From contig NZ_JAHVHV010000001.1 in the NCBI RefSeq assembly GCF_019802085.1, positions 1,116,001-1,180,000 on the forward strand: a stretch of 64,000 nucleotides of DNA. Reading direction: 5' to 3'. Each line of letters starts with the position of its first letter. Position 1 is the stretch's first letter. Below are positions 9,250-17,567 of the stretch, piece after piece. This DNA is from Ferrimonas balearica (GTDB lineage Bacteria > Pseudomonadota > Gammaproteobacteria > Enterobacterales > Shewanellaceae). Position numbers and translations under genes: made by a program. A model generated the notes under the pieces. The model saw only the letters and a program-made list of their open reading frames with translations. It was not told the DNA's origin and made no database searches.

Positions 9250-9263
9250 TTGATCTCGATCAC
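9250..9263 (+). promoter_or_regulatory. putative FNR/EtrA binding site upstream of nrdD
   Basis: TTGATCTCGATCAC matches the FNR consensus TTGAT-N4-ATCAA at 9 of 10 defined positions. It lies about 112 bp before the nrdD start codon, which encodes the oxygen-sensitive class III reductase known to be FNR-activated in E. coli. The intergenic region runs 9046-9374; besides this site and the two boxes below I see an inverted repeat CGAATGCAATTCG at 9311-9323. Confidence 0.6.
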
Positions 9264-9291
9264 GGTTCGCGGTGGCGGCTTGCCGGAAAAT

Positions 9292-9307
9292 GCACTAGAT
9301 ATTGTGG
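9292..9307 (+). promoter_or_regulatory. putative NrdR box 1
   Basis: GCACTAGATATTGTGG resembles the 16-bp NrdR consensus (ACACtATATaTaGTGT), keeping CACTA in the left half and TTGTG in the right half. NrdR represses ribonucleotide reductase genes when dATP is high. Confidence 0.5.
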
Positions 9308-9322
9308 TGGCGAATGCAATTC

Positions 9323-9338
9323 GCACTAAATGTGGACA
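9323..9338 (+). promoter_or_regulatory. putative NrdR box 2
   Basis: GCACTAAATGTGGACA is a weaker match to the NrdR consensus, but it begins exactly 31 bp after box 1, the three-helical-turn spacing known for paired NrdR boxes. The pairing raises confidence in both. Confidence 0.4.
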
Positions 9339-9374
9339 TTTTGGGCATTGGATACCTTGAAAGGAGCAAACGTA

Positions 9375-11495
9375 ATGGGACCAGTTGTGATTAAGCGGGA
9401 CGGATGCCGCGTACCCTTTAAACCCGAACTCATCCAGCAAGCGGTACTGCGTGCAGCGTCGGCCGTGAACTGTGATGATCTGGTTTACGCTGCGGGCGTT
9501 GCCCAAGCAGTGGCGGGGCAACTGGAGGGCGAGGCAGAGGTGGCGATCCATCGCATTCAGGACGCCGTTGAAAACCAGCTGATGGAAGGCCCTTATAAGG
9601 ACCTGGCGCGCTCCTACATCGAGTACCGTCATGACCGGGATCTGGCCCGGGAGAAAGCCAGCCGGCTGAACCAGGAGATCCAGGGCCTGGTGGAGCAGAG
9701 CAACACCGCACTGCTCAACGAGAACGCCAACAAGGACTCCAAGGTGATCCCTACCCAGCGGGATCTGCTGGCCGGCATTGTGGCCAAGCATTACGCCTGC
9801 CGACACATCCTGCCTCGGGACGTGGTGGAGGCCCATGAGAAGGGCGAGATCCACTACCACGACCTGGACTACGCTCCCTTCTTCCCGATGTTCAACTGCA
9901 TGCTGATCGATCTCAATGGCATGCTGACCGGCGGCTTCAAGATGGGCAACGCCGAGATCGACACCCCCAAGTCGATCTCCACCGCCACCGCCGTGACCGC
10001 CCAGATCATCGCCCAGGTGGCCAGCCACATCTACGGCGGCACCACCATCAACCGCATCGATGAGGTGCTGGCCCCCTACGTGAAGGCCAGCTACGACAAG
10101 CACCTGGCCATCGGTTGTGACTGGCAGGTGGCGGATCCGGAGGCCTACGCCAGCGCCCGCACCGAGAAGGAGTGCTACGACGCCTTCCAGTCGCTGGAGT
10201 ACGAGGTCAACACCCTGCACACCGCCAACGGCCAGACCCCCTTCGTCACCTTCGGTTTCGGCCTGGGGGACAGCTGGGAGGCGCGCCTGATCCAGACCTC
10301 CATCCTCAAAAACCGCATCGCCGGCCTGGGCAAGAACAAGAAGACCGCGGTCTTTCCCAAACTGGTGTTCGCCATCAAAGCGGGGCACAACCAGAAAGCC
10401 GGGGAGCCGAACTACGACATCAAGCAGCTGGCCCTGGAGTGCGCCAGCAAGCGGATGTACCCGGACATCCTGAACTACGACAAGGTGGTTGAGGTGACCG
10501 GTTCGTTCAAAAATCCCATGGGCTGTCGCTCCTTCCTCGGCGCTTACGAGAAAGAGGGCCAGCTGGAGCACGAGGGGCGCAACAACCTGGGGGTGGTCTC
10601 CCTCAACCTGCCGCGCATCGCCATCGAGTCTGAGGGCGACGAGCAGCGCTTCTACCAGTTGCTGGATCAGCGCCTGGCGGTGGCCCACAAGGCCCTGATG
10701 ACCCGCATCGAGCGTCTTCGCGACGTCAAAGCGCGGGTCGCGCCCATCCTCTACATGGAGGGGGCCTGTGGTGTGCGCCTCAAGGCCAACGACAGCATCG
10801 CCGACATCTTCAAAAACGGCCGTGCCTCCATCTCCCTGGGCTACATCGGCCTGCACGAGACCATCAACGCCCTCTACGGCAGCGACGGCCACGTGTACGA
10901 CAACGAGGCCCTGCGCGAAAAAGCCCTGGATGTGGTGCGCTACCTGCGCGATGCGGTGAACCGCTGGAAGGCGGAGTCCGGCTACGGTTTCAGCCTTTAC
11001 AGCACCCCGAGCGAGAACCTCTGCACCCGCTTCTGCCGCATCGACACCCAGACCTTTGGTCTGCAAAAAGGGGTGACCGAGAAGGGGTACTACACCAACA
11101 GCTTCCATCTGGACGTAGAGAAGAAGGTGAACCCCTACGACAAGATCGATTTCGAGATGCCGTACCCGGCCATCACCTCCGGGGGCTTTATCAGCTACGG
11201 CGAGTACCCCAACATGCAGCGCAACATCGAAGCGCTGGAGAACGTCTGGGACTACAGTTACGACCGCGTACCCTACTACGGCACCAACACCCCCATCGAC
11301 GAGTGCTACGAGTGCGAGTTTACCGGCGAGTTTGAGTGCACCAGCAAGGGCTTCGTCTGCCCCAACTGTGGCAACAGCGATCCGGCCAAGGTGTCCGTGA
11401 CCCGTCGGGTGTGCGGCTACCTGGGCAGCCCCGATGCGCGCCCCTTCAATGCGGGCAAGCAGGAAGAGGTTAAGCGCCGGGTCAAGCACCTGTAA
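9375..11495 (+). CDS. nrdD: anaerobic ribonucleoside-triphosphate reductase (class III)
   Basis: A 706-residue glycyl-radical enzyme that reduces NTPs to dNTPs without oxygen. An N-terminal ATP-cone (VIKRDGCRVPFKPELIQ) is followed by the catalytic barrel; the C-terminus has two CxxC pairs (CYEC, CPNC) for structural zinc and the radical Gly in RVCGYLG. I start it at 9375, which has AAAGGAG eight bases upstream, not at an in-frame ATG at 9330 inside the second NrdR-like box. nrdG follows after 47 bp, so the pair forms an operon. FNR- and NrdR-type sites upstream fit anaerobic, dNTP-responsive control. Confidence 0.97.
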   Translation: MGPVVIKRDGCRVPFKPELIQQAVLRAASAVNCDDLVYAAGVAQAVAGQLEGEAEVAIHRIQDAVENQLMEGPYKDLARSYIEYRHDRDLAREKASRLNQEIQGLVEQSNTALLNENANKDSKVIPTQRDLLAGIVAKHYACRHILPRDVVEAHEKGEIHYHDLDYAPFFPMFNCMLIDLNGMLTGGFKMGNAEIDTPKSISTATAVTAQIIAQVASHIYGGTTINRIDEVLAPYVKASYDKHLAIGCDWQVADPEAYASARTEKECYDAFQSLEYEVNTLHTANGQTPFVTFGFGLGDSWEARLIQTSILKNRIAGLGKNKKTAVFPKLVFAIKAGHNQKAGEPNYDIKQLALECASKRMYPDILNYDKVVEVTGSFKNPMGCRSFLGAYEKEGQLEHEGRNNLGVVSLNLPRIAIESEGDEQRFYQLLDQRLAVAHKALMTRIERLRDVKARVAPILYMEGACGVRLKANDSIADIFKNGRASISLGYIGLHETINALYGSDGHVYDNEALREKALDVVRYLRDAVNRWKAESGYGFSLYSTPSENLCTRFCRIDTQTFGLQKGVTEKGYYTNSFHLDVEKKVNPYDKIDFEMPYPAITSGGFISYGEYPNMQRNIEALENVWDYSYDRVPYYGTNTPIDECYECEFTGEFECTSKGFVCPNCGNSDPAKVSVTRRVCGYLGSPDARPFNAGKQEEVKRRVKHL

Positions 11496-11542
11496 TCCAC
11501 TCTCCGGCCCCGGTTTGTCCGGGGCCGCAGCCTGAGGCAAAG

Positions 11543-12037
11543 ATGAACTATCACGCCTATTACCCCGTGGATGTGGTCAACGGGCCCGGCACCCGGGTGA
11601 CGCTGTTTGTGGCCGGCTGCGAGCACCAGTGCCGCGGCTGCTACAACCAGAGCACCTGGCGACTGGACTCCGGCCACCCCTTTGACGCGGCCATGGCCGA
11701 CCGGGTGATCGCCGATCTCACCGATACCCGCATCCCCCGTCGCGGCCTGTCCCTCTCCGGGGGCGACCCGCTGCACCCGGCCAACGTGGCCGAGGTGCTG
11801 GCGCTGGTCAAACGGGTGCGCGCCGAGGCCCCCGATAAGGACATCTGGGCCTGGACCGGCTACACACTGGAAACCCTCACCCCGCCCCAAAAAGCGCTGG
11901 TGGAGGAGCTGGATGTGCTGATCGACGGCCAGTACGTCGAAGCGCAGCGCGATGCCAACCTGGTGTGGCGGGGCAGTGCCAATCAACGGATCCACCGTTT
12001 CGAGCGCGGGTCACAATCCCCTTCGACTGGCGTTTAA
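11543..12037 (+). CDS. nrdG: anaerobic RNR activating enzyme (radical SAM)
   Basis: A 164-residue radical SAM enzyme that installs the glycyl radical on NrdD. The 4Fe-4S motif is Cys26-x3-Cys30-x2-Cys33 in GCEHQCRGCYNQSTW, with the SAM-binding LSGGDPL downstream. Length equals the E. coli protein within about ten residues. GAGGCAAAG precedes the ATG. Confidence 0.97.
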   Translation: MNYHAYYPVDVVNGPGTRVTLFVAGCEHQCRGCYNQSTWRLDSGHPFDAAMADRVIADLTDTRIPRRGLSLSGGDPLHPANVAEVLALVKRVRAEAPDKDIWAWTGYTLETLTPPQKALVEELDVLIDGQYVEAQRDANLVWRGSANQRIHRFERGSQSPSTGV

Positions 12038-12131
12038 TTCGGCAGTCGGTTCGGTCGCTTATTGATGGCGGATCCCCCAGCGTCTAAGCTGGATGACGCT
12101 GTTTCCCCTATCGATTTTGAGTTCCCTAGCG

Positions 12132-12791
12132 ATGAAAACCGCCCTCGTGGCCGGCGCCACCGGCGCCACCGGCAGTGCCCTGGTCAACGCTTTGCTGACC
12201 AGCGGAGAATACCAAGCCATCCACCTGCTCAGCCGCCGCACCACCCACTGGCGCGATCGCGAGTCGATCCGCGAGCACATCCTGCCACTGAGCCGCATTG
12301 CCGATCTGACCGTCCCTTACGTGGTGGACGAGGTCTACTGCTGTCTGGGCACCACCATGAAGGTGGCCGGGTCCAAAGAGGCGTTTCACGCGGTGGATTA
12401 CGAGGCCGTGGTGGCCCTGGGACGCTGGGCCAAGGCCCAGGGGGCAGGGCAGATGCACGTGGTCAGCTCCAAGGGGGCCAAAGCCGGCTCCCGCAGTTTC
12501 TACCTGCGCACCAAGGGGGAGATGGAGCAGGCGCTGTTGGCGCTGGATCTGCCGGCCCTCTACCTCTATCAGCCCTCGCTGCTCAGCGGAGAGCGCCGGG
12601 AGCACCGCCGAGGCGAACGCTTCGGTGAGCTGGTCCTGGGGGCCTTGAGCTGGCTGCCCGGTGCGGACAACTGGCGCCCGGTGCCCATCGAGCGCCTGGC
12701 CCTGTCCATGATGGAGCACGCCCAGTCCCACCAGGGCAAGGGGCGTCGCTGGGTGGACTCGGCGCGGATCCTGCGCGGCACCACCGAGTAA
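12132..12791 (+). CDS. NAD(P)-binding Rossmann protein (atypical SDR, HTATIP2/YbjT-like)
   Basis: A 219-residue protein with a Rossmann nucleotide-binding motif right at the N-terminus (VAGATGATGSAL), then VYCCLGTT and VVSSKGAKAGSRSFYLRTKGEME, where the Ser and Tyr-x3-Lys-type residues of extended SDRs lie. Similar bacterial proteins are called NAD(P)H-binding or semialdehyde-dehydrogenase-like; the substrate is unknown. I prefer the ATG at 12132 over one at 12093 because the Rossmann strand begins there. No partner gene is evident. Confidence 0.7.
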   Translation: MKTALVAGATGATGSALVNALLTSGEYQAIHLLSRRTTHWRDRESIREHILPLSRIADLTVPYVVDEVYCCLGTTMKVAGSKEAFHAVDYEAVVALGRWAKAQGAGQMHVVSSKGAKAGSRSFYLRTKGEMEQALLALDLPALYLYQPSLLSGERREHRRGERFGELVLGALSWLPGADNWRPVPIERLALSMMEHAQSHQGKGRRWVDSARILRGTTE

Positions 12792-12885
12792 ATTCTGCAC
12801 AACCGTCCCCGGAGCGCTTTTGCTCACCCTTTCCCTGGCATAGACTGGCTGGCAGCAATGGATTGGCCACAACAGGGAGTGACAG

Positions 12886-14895
12886 ATGGCAAAGCAGATC
12901 CGGTTTGGTGAGGCGGTAAACGAGTCCGAGCGCTGGGCGTTCAAACTTCTGGCCCAGGAGCTGCCGGACGACTACCTGCTGCTGACCAACATCGAGATCC
13001 CCACCCAGTCCGGCCAGGCGCTGGAGGTGGACGCCCTGGTGATCGGCCAGTGGGGGATCTACGTGGTGGACGTCAAAGGCTACATCGGCCAACTGGAAGC
13101 GGGGCAGCACGCCTGGCGCCTGGACGGTCGCGATGTGGACAACAGCCTCTCCAAGGCCAACTACGTTGCCCGGGTGCTGGCCGGTCGCTTCAAGCACAAG
13201 TTTCCCATCGGCGTGTACGCCCCCTGGTGCCAGGGCATGGTGTTCGTCACCGGCCGGCGCGGCAGCGAGATCAGCCTGCGCAAGCGGGAGGGCGAGCTCT
13301 CCATCTACACCCCCACCCAGATTGTCGAGGCCCTCACTGAAGACTGGGCCCTGACCTCCCGTTACGCCCACCAGGTCAGCGAGCAGCAAAGGCGCCTGGT
13401 GCTGGACGCCATTGGCCAGGTGGCCATGGTGGAGCAGCGCAACAACCGCATCCAGGACTTCGAGAAACAGAAGTGCCTCTACATCAAGCACGGCCTGGAG
13501 ATCTGGCAGGCGGATTACAACCCCGGCGAGTGGCAGGCCCCTTGGCTTTTGAAAATCTTGGTGCCTTCCGAGTGTGAAGACGCCGAACAGGCGGCACAGC
13601 TGGAGCGTCAGATGCGCGACGAGCTGTTCCGCTTGCAGCAGCTGGCCGGCTGCTCCGGTGTGCCCTTCAGTGCGCCGCTTATCCAGGATGGCGAGCAGTT
13701 GGTGCTGCCCATCCGCATGCCCCGGGGCACCCCCATGCACCAGTTCGATTACGCCCAGTGCGACCGGCCACTGGCGCTCTCCCTGCTGGTGCGGGCGGCG
13801 GTGGCACTGCAGCAGATCCACCGTCGGGGTGTCACCGTCTCCGGCTGGGGGGAGAACGGGATCTTCCTGAGCCAAGATGGCGAGGTGGAGTACATCGACA
13901 TCCGCGACACCCTGAGTGAGGCGGAGGATCTGCAGCACTTCGCCACCGCCTTCTCGGAGCTGGCCCAGCGTACCCACGAGCCGCGGATCACCAGCTGGTT
14001 TGCCGAGGCGGCCCGGGGCCGTGAGGTAAGCCTGGATGAGCTTCGGGTGGACCTGGCGCTGGTGGTGCAGCGCCCGGAGGCAACCCGACTGGAGGCGCTG
14101 CCGGAGCAACTGACCGCCGGCATGGCCATCGACGGCCGCTACTGCCTGGAGACCCTGGCGGTGGAGGGGCGCAGCAGTCAGCTGTGGCAGGCCCGGCACC
14201 TGCAGGGGCAGTACCCCTGCGCGCTCTCGGTGTACCGGGAGGTGTCGGATCACTGGCCCCACCTGGCCAGCACCTACAAGGCGCTGAAGGGGATCTACCA
14301 CCCCAATGTCGAGCAGGTGCTGGATTTTGGTGAGATGGGCCGCAAGGAGGCGCTCTACATCACCCGGGCCTGGGTGGCGGGCACCTCACTGCGGGAGCGC
14401 CAGGGCCAGATCCGCGTAGGTCAGCCAGCACTGTGGTTCCCCCAGCTGCTTACCGCGCTCTATTACCTGCACAGTATGTCCATCTATCACGGTGCGATCT
14501 GTCCAGCCAATATCATCTGCAACGACGAGCGAGCGGTGCTGGTGAACTTTGGCGTGGGGCTGGATGTGGCGGCCAGTGGCTTTGCCCGAGACTACGCCGA
14601 TCCTGAACTTTGGGCCTGTGAAGGCCAGGCGGAGCAGGATCTGTTTGGTCTGGTGGCCAGCTTCGTGGATGTCCTGGCACCGGCTGGGGAGACCCGGGAT
14701 CGGGCTGGGTTGCTGGCGGCGCTGGAGGCGTTCTCACCGGAGCTGATGCCGCCATCACTGCGGGAGCTGTGTCGCCAGGTGTTGAATTTTGAGCTGATGC
14801 TGGAGCCGGGGGTGGATTACCTGACCCAGTTTGGCTGGGACAGCCTGCCGCAGCGCCCGGCGGGGGTGGTGCCGCCGGAGCTGCAGGAAGCCTGA
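12886..14895 (+). CDS. NERD domain protein with two degenerate kinase-like modules
   Basis: A 669-residue cytoplasmic protein. Residues about 10-120 form a NERD domain: Asp49 in EVDALVIG and Asp62-Val-Lys64 in VVDVKGYIG match the D...(D/E)xK nuclease-like core. Residues about 200-350 resemble a protein kinase C-lobe (IHRRG, ENGIFL, IDIRD) without the catalytic HRD. Residues about 415-600 form a second kinase-like module in which the VAIK Lys is absent (CALSVY), HRD has become HGA (535-537) and DFG is NFG (554-556). GGGAG lies ahead of the ATG. NERD-kinase proteins occur in defence contexts such as PglW, but here no defence partner is adjacent. Role unknown. Confidence 0.75.
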   Translation: MAKQIRFGEAVNESERWAFKLLAQELPDDYLLLTNIEIPTQSGQALEVDALVIGQWGIYVVDVKGYIGQLEAGQHAWRLDGRDVDNSLSKANYVARVLAGRFKHKFPIGVYAPWCQGMVFVTGRRGSEISLRKREGELSIYTPTQIVEALTEDWALTSRYAHQVSEQQRRLVLDAIGQVAMVEQRNNRIQDFEKQKCLYIKHGLEIWQADYNPGEWQAPWLLKILVPSECEDAEQAAQLERQMRDELFRLQQLAGCSGVPFSAPLIQDGEQLVLPIRMPRGTPMHQFDYAQCDRPLALSLLVRAAVALQQIHRRGVTVSGWGENGIFLSQDGEVEYIDIRDTLSEAEDLQHFATAFSELAQRTHEPRITSWFAEAARGREVSLDELRVDLALVVQRPEATRLEALPEQLTAGMAIDGRYCLETLAVEGRSSQLWQARHLQGQYPCALSVYREVSDHWPHLASTYKALKGIYHPNVEQVLDFGEMGRKEALYITRAWVAGTSLRERQGQIRVGQPALWFPQLLTALYYLHSMSIYHGAICPANIICNDERAVLVNFGVGLDVAASGFARDYADPELWACEGQAEQDLFGLVASFVDVLAPAGETRDRAGLLAALEAFSPELMPPSLRELCRQVLNFELMLEPGVDYLTQFGWDSLPQRPAGVVPPELQEA

Positions 14896-14896
14896 G

Positions 14897-15223
14897 TCAG
14901 ATGCAGCGCGCCGGCTTGGGCAGGCCGGCGATTTTGGTGGCCTGCTTGGCCGGGCCTTTGGGGAACAGCTTGTAGAGGTACTTGCTGTTGCCCTTGTCCG
15001 CACCCAGCTTTTGGCCGATGGCCTTGACCAGCACCCGGATCGCCGGGCTGGTGTTGAACTCCTCGTAAAAGCCACGAACGAAGTGCACCACCTCCCAGTG
15101 GGCCTCGGTCAGGGCGATCCCCTCCTGTTCGGCCAACAGCGGCGCCATCTCCGGCTCCCACTCCTGACTGTTCAGCAGGTAGCCCTGCTTGTCGGTGGCG
15201 ATCTCGTTGCCTTTGTAAATCAT
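14897..15223 (-). CDS. tusE: sulfurtransferase TusE (DsrC family)
   Basis: A 108-residue DsrC-family protein. The invariant penultimate Cys is present in the C-terminal GLPKPARCI; it takes sulfur from TusBCD and passes it to MnmA for 2-thiouridine at the tRNA wobble position. The ATG at 15223 starts 2 bp after the tusB stop; a GTG at 15232 is less likely. It is the last gene of tusDCBE and ends 1 bp from the convergent NERD gene. Confidence 0.95.
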   Translation of the reverse strand: MIYKGNEIATDKQGYLLNSQEWEPEMAPLLAEQEGIALTEAHWEVVHFVRGFYEEFNTSPAIRVLVKAIGQKLGADKGNSKYLYKLFPKGPAKQATKIAGLPKPARCI

Positions 15224-15225
15224 GC

Positions 15226-15513
15226 TTACCACGCCTGCACGTTGTCGTGTTGAAGGGTCAGGGTCACAAAGCCGGGGTAGTCCACGGCGGTGACCGAAAA
15301 ATCGGCGGCGACCGTCAGGCCCCGCGCGGCCAGGTCATCGCTCAGCAGGTAGAGCCGGTAGGGGGCCAAGGTTTGGGCGAAGCGCGGTTGGGCAGCCATG
15401 GCCACCGCGTCCTGCATCAGCAGAACACTGCTGCCCGCGGCCAAGTAGGCGAGGGTGTCGGAAAGCGCCGCCGGGGAGCTGGGCAACCGGCTTAAGGTAT
15501 GGAGTGCACTCAA
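15226..15513 (-). CDS. tusB: sulfur relay protein TusB (DsrH family)
   Basis: A 95-residue subunit of the TusBCD hexamer in the tRNA 2-thiouridine sulfur relay. It begins with the typical LHTLSRLP and ends NVQAW. The start is a TTG at 15513 that overlaps the tusC stop (TTGA), implying translational coupling. Like many TusB proteins it has no active-site Cys. Confidence 0.9.
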   Translation of the reverse strand: MSALHTLSRLPSSPAALSDTLAYLAAGSSVLLMQDAVAMAAQPRFAQTLAPYRLYLLSDDLAARGLTVAADFSVTAVDYPGFVTLTLQHDNVQAW

Positions 15514-15878
15514 AACGTCAGTACCTGTTGGCTGGCCCCCAGCAGGGCCTGGATTTGCTCGGGCTTAGTGGGCTCTACCTCGATCAGCAGATCATCGCGA
15601 GTCAGGCCCCGGTCCGCCAGGGATTGGGCGCACACCCGAACCTGCTCCACATCGTACAGGGGCAGGGCCTTGAAGGTGGCGATGTAGTCTTTCGCTTCGA
15701 TGCGGGCCACCTGCTGGTCTTTGACCAGCTGATACACGCCGTCACCGACAAAAAGTGCCGCGCAAGTTAGCTCGTAGCTGGCGGCGAGCAGCAACAGATC
15801 CAGGGCTTCGCGGCCGCTGGCCTGTCCGTGGGGGGCTTGGCGGAACACCACCGCCAGTTCGATTGAGGCGTCGTTCAT
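15510..15878 (-). CDS. tusC: sulfur relay protein TusC (DsrF family)
   Basis: A 122-residue TusBCD subunit. The AVVFRQAPHGQASGREALDL start and GVYQLVKDQQ region fit TusC/DsrF. It lies 3 bp after tusD and overlaps tusB. Confidence 0.92.
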   Translation of the reverse strand: MNDASIELAVVFRQAPHGQASGREALDLLLLAASYELTCAALFVGDGVYQLVKDQQVARIEAKDYIATFKALPLYDVEQVRVCAQSLADRGLTRDDLLIEVEPTKPEQIQALLGASQQVLTF

Positions 15879-15881
15879 GGC

Positions 15882-16271
15882 TTACCCAAACTGTACGGTA
15901 CGGTCGGCGTCGCTGCTGGCGGTGACGTACTCGCCAAGGCCGCCCAGGACAAAGGCCGGCGCCAGGTTGGCGCTGTCCAAATCGCTGTCCTCGGCGGCTT
16001 CGACATCGACGATGCCCCGGCGCAGCCCGGCGGAGACGCAGCTGACCAGCTCGACACCCTGGTCGTGCAGGGCCTGCCAGCGTGGGGCAATTGCCAGCTC
16101 ATCACTGGCCGGACAGAGCAGACGGGAGGCGTTGTGCACCCCCTCCTGGTAGAAGAACACCTGGCGCACCTGGTGGCCGCCGGCAAGCACCGCCTCGGCA
16201 AAACGCAGCGCCGAATGGGCGTGCTGGCTACCGTAGGCGGGGCCGTTGACGAAAATAACGAATTGGCTCAT
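15882..16271 (-). CDS. tusD: sulfurtransferase TusD (DsrE family)
   Basis: A 129-residue catalytic subunit of TusBCD that accepts persulfide sulfur from TusA. Cys78 (in VELVSCVSAG) sits at the position of the E. coli active-site Cys78. It starts the tusDCBE operon. Oddly, the ATG lies only about ten bases after the T-run of the yccA terminator and no Shine-Dalgarno sequence is visible, so initiation may be leaderless-like or depend on read-through. Confidence 0.95.
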   Translation of the reverse strand: MSQFVIFVNGPAYGSQHAHSALRFAEAVLAGGHQVRQVFFYQEGVHNASRLLCPASDELAIAPRWQALHDQGVELVSCVSAGLRRGIVDVEAAEDSDLDSANLAPAFVLGGLGEYVTASSDADRTVQFG

Positions 16272-16273
16272 AG

Positions 16274-16302
16274 ACAGAAAAAAGGCCCCTGGATGGGGCC
16301 TT
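16274..16302 (-). terminator. intrinsic terminator after yccA
   Basis: On the minus strand AAGGCCCC and GGGGCCTT form an 8-bp stem with a 5-base loop, followed by a T run. It stops yccA transcription but lies just ahead of the tusD start codon. Confidence 0.85.
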
Positions 16303-16323
16303 AGTGTATCCGATCCCGGTCGC

Positions 16324-16980
16324 TTAGTCGTCGCTCATGCCGAGCAGGCTCAGCAGGCTGACGAAGATGTTGTACAGGGAGACAAACAGGGTCACGGTGG
16401 CGTTGATGTAGTTGCGCTCACCGCCATTCACGATGGCGCTGGTCTGCATCAGGATGGCACCGGAAGAGAACAGGATGAACAGGGCGCTCAGGGCCATCTG
16501 CAGCGCCGGCACCGCCAGGAACAGGTTGGCGATGAACATGGCCACAATCACCCAGAAGCCGGCCTGCATCATGCCGCCCAGGAAGGACATGTCCTTGCCG
16601 GTCACCAGGACGTAAGCGGACAGGCCAAAGAACACCAGGGCGGTGCCGCCCAGGGCCATCATCACCACGTCGCCCATGCCGGCGCCGAGGTACATGTTCA
16701 GGATGGGGCCCAGGGTGTAGCCCATAAAGCCGGTGAGGGCGAAGACGGACGGGATGCCAGCGGCGCTGTTGGCGGTTTTGGCCACCAGGAACAGCAGACC
16801 ATAGAAGCCCACCAGAGTGATGATGATACCGGGGTGGGGCAGGTTCAGGGCCATGGCGACACCGGCCACAGCGGCCGAGAACGCCAGGGTCATGGCCAGC
16901 AGCATGTAGGTGTTGCGCAGGACCTTGTTGACCGCAATACCGGATTCAACTTGGGCCGTATCAAAACGACGGGTTTCCAT
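16324..16980 (-). CDS. yccA: Bax inhibitor-1/YccA family membrane protein
   Basis: A 218-residue inner-membrane protein with seven hydrophobic helices and the BI-1 C-terminal region (SALFILFSSGAILMQTSAIV, ending with acidic MSDD). In E. coli YccA interacts with and inhibits the FtsH protease. GAGGAG precedes the ATG by five bases. It has its own terminator. Confidence 0.92.
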   Translation of the reverse strand: METRRFDTAQVESGIAVNKVLRNTYMLLAMTLAFSAAVAGVAMALNLPHPGIIITLVGFYGLLFLVAKTANSAAGIPSVFALTGFMGYTLGPILNMYLGAGMGDVVMMALGGTALVFFGLSAYVLVTGKDMSFLGGMMQAGFWVIVAMFIANLFLAVPALQMALSALFILFSSGAILMQTSAIVNGGERNYINATVTLFVSLYNIFVSLLSLLGMSDD

Positions 16981-17296
16981 AAAGGCTCCTCTAAATGGGC
17001 TTCACTTGGGTACTAGCCAGTTAGCATACCCAAAAGCGCGGTGGTTTCACCATTGAAACTGTGAGTAAGTATATGGGGATCACTCTTTCACAAATCAAGG
17101 CCTTGGGTTCCATTCGGCGGTGAAAGTGAAAAACCTTCGCTCGGGGAGGGAGTTGGTGGCCCTTGGGGCGTGCCTGGGCTGGGGGGCGGTGCGACCTGAC
17201 CCGCACTTTCACGGTGACGGGAGGGGCGTACCAATGCCAGGGTCGGCTAGAGTGTTGAAAACAAAGCCAGTTGAGCGACTTAGGGACAGATGCCGC
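16981..17296. other. intergenic region between yccA and tRNA-Ser
   Basis: No coding sequence is supported here. It must hold the yccA promoter (minus strand) in its left part; I could not pick a convincing one. The tRNA-Ser promoter begins at 17297. Confidence 0.6.
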
Positions 17297-17325
17297 TTTA
17301 CAGCGATAACGGAAAGCCCTAGTAT
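17297..17325 (+). promoter_or_regulatory. promoter of tRNA-Ser copy 1
   Basis: TTTACA, a 17-bp spacer and TAGTAT form a strong sigma-70 promoter ending 11 bp before the tRNA, with a C/G-rich discriminator as usual for stringently controlled stable RNA genes. The second tRNA-Ser copy has the same -35 and spacing. Confidence 0.8.
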
Positions 17326-17336
17326 CCTCCTGCGTC

Positions 17337-17427
17337 GGAGGGATGGCAGAGCGGTTGAATGCACCGGTCTTGAAAACCGGCATACGTTAATAGCGTATCC
17401 AGGGTTCGAATCCCTGTCCCTCCGCCA
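17337..17427 (+). tRNA. tRNA-Ser (anticodon UGA), copy 1
   Basis: A 91-nt tRNA with a long variable arm, encoded CCA end, acceptor stem GGAGGGA/TCCCTCC, anticodon loop CTTGAAA giving UGA, and T-loop TTCGAAT. It is identical to the copy at 26218. It is followed by a terminator and tandem modules that repeat its 3' end. Confidence 0.97.
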
Positions 17428-17567
17428 TATTCTACAAAGCCTCCGAAATCGGGGGCTTTCTCGTATCTGAATCGAAGAATCGGGGACAGGGTGAGTAGCC
17501 TGGCCGGGTTCGAAACGAGCGCAGCGAGTAACGCCGAAGGCGGTCATCCCGCTTTGGCTCTCCGCCA
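17428..17567 (+). repeat. tRNA-Ser-linked module 1a (140 bp)
   Basis: Runs from the tRNA CCA end to the next CTCCGCCA (17560-17567). It contains a terminator hairpin (17436-17459), GGGACAGGG at 17483 complementary to the tRNA CCCTGTCCC, GGGTTCGAA like a tRNA T-arm, a CGCC-GAA-GGCG hairpin and a copy of the tRNA 3' end. Confidence 0.85.
17436..17460 (+). terminator. hairpin directly after tRNA-Ser copy 1
   Basis: AAAGCCTCC and GGGGGCTTT pair (one T-G wobble) around GAAATC; the T run is short, so termination may be partial. Confidence 0.7.

Noticed and set aside
9216..11540. Very long open frame (774 codons) on the minus strand
   Set aside because: It is antisense to the unmistakable nrdD gene and reflects GC-rich third-position bias; the product has no recognisable domain.
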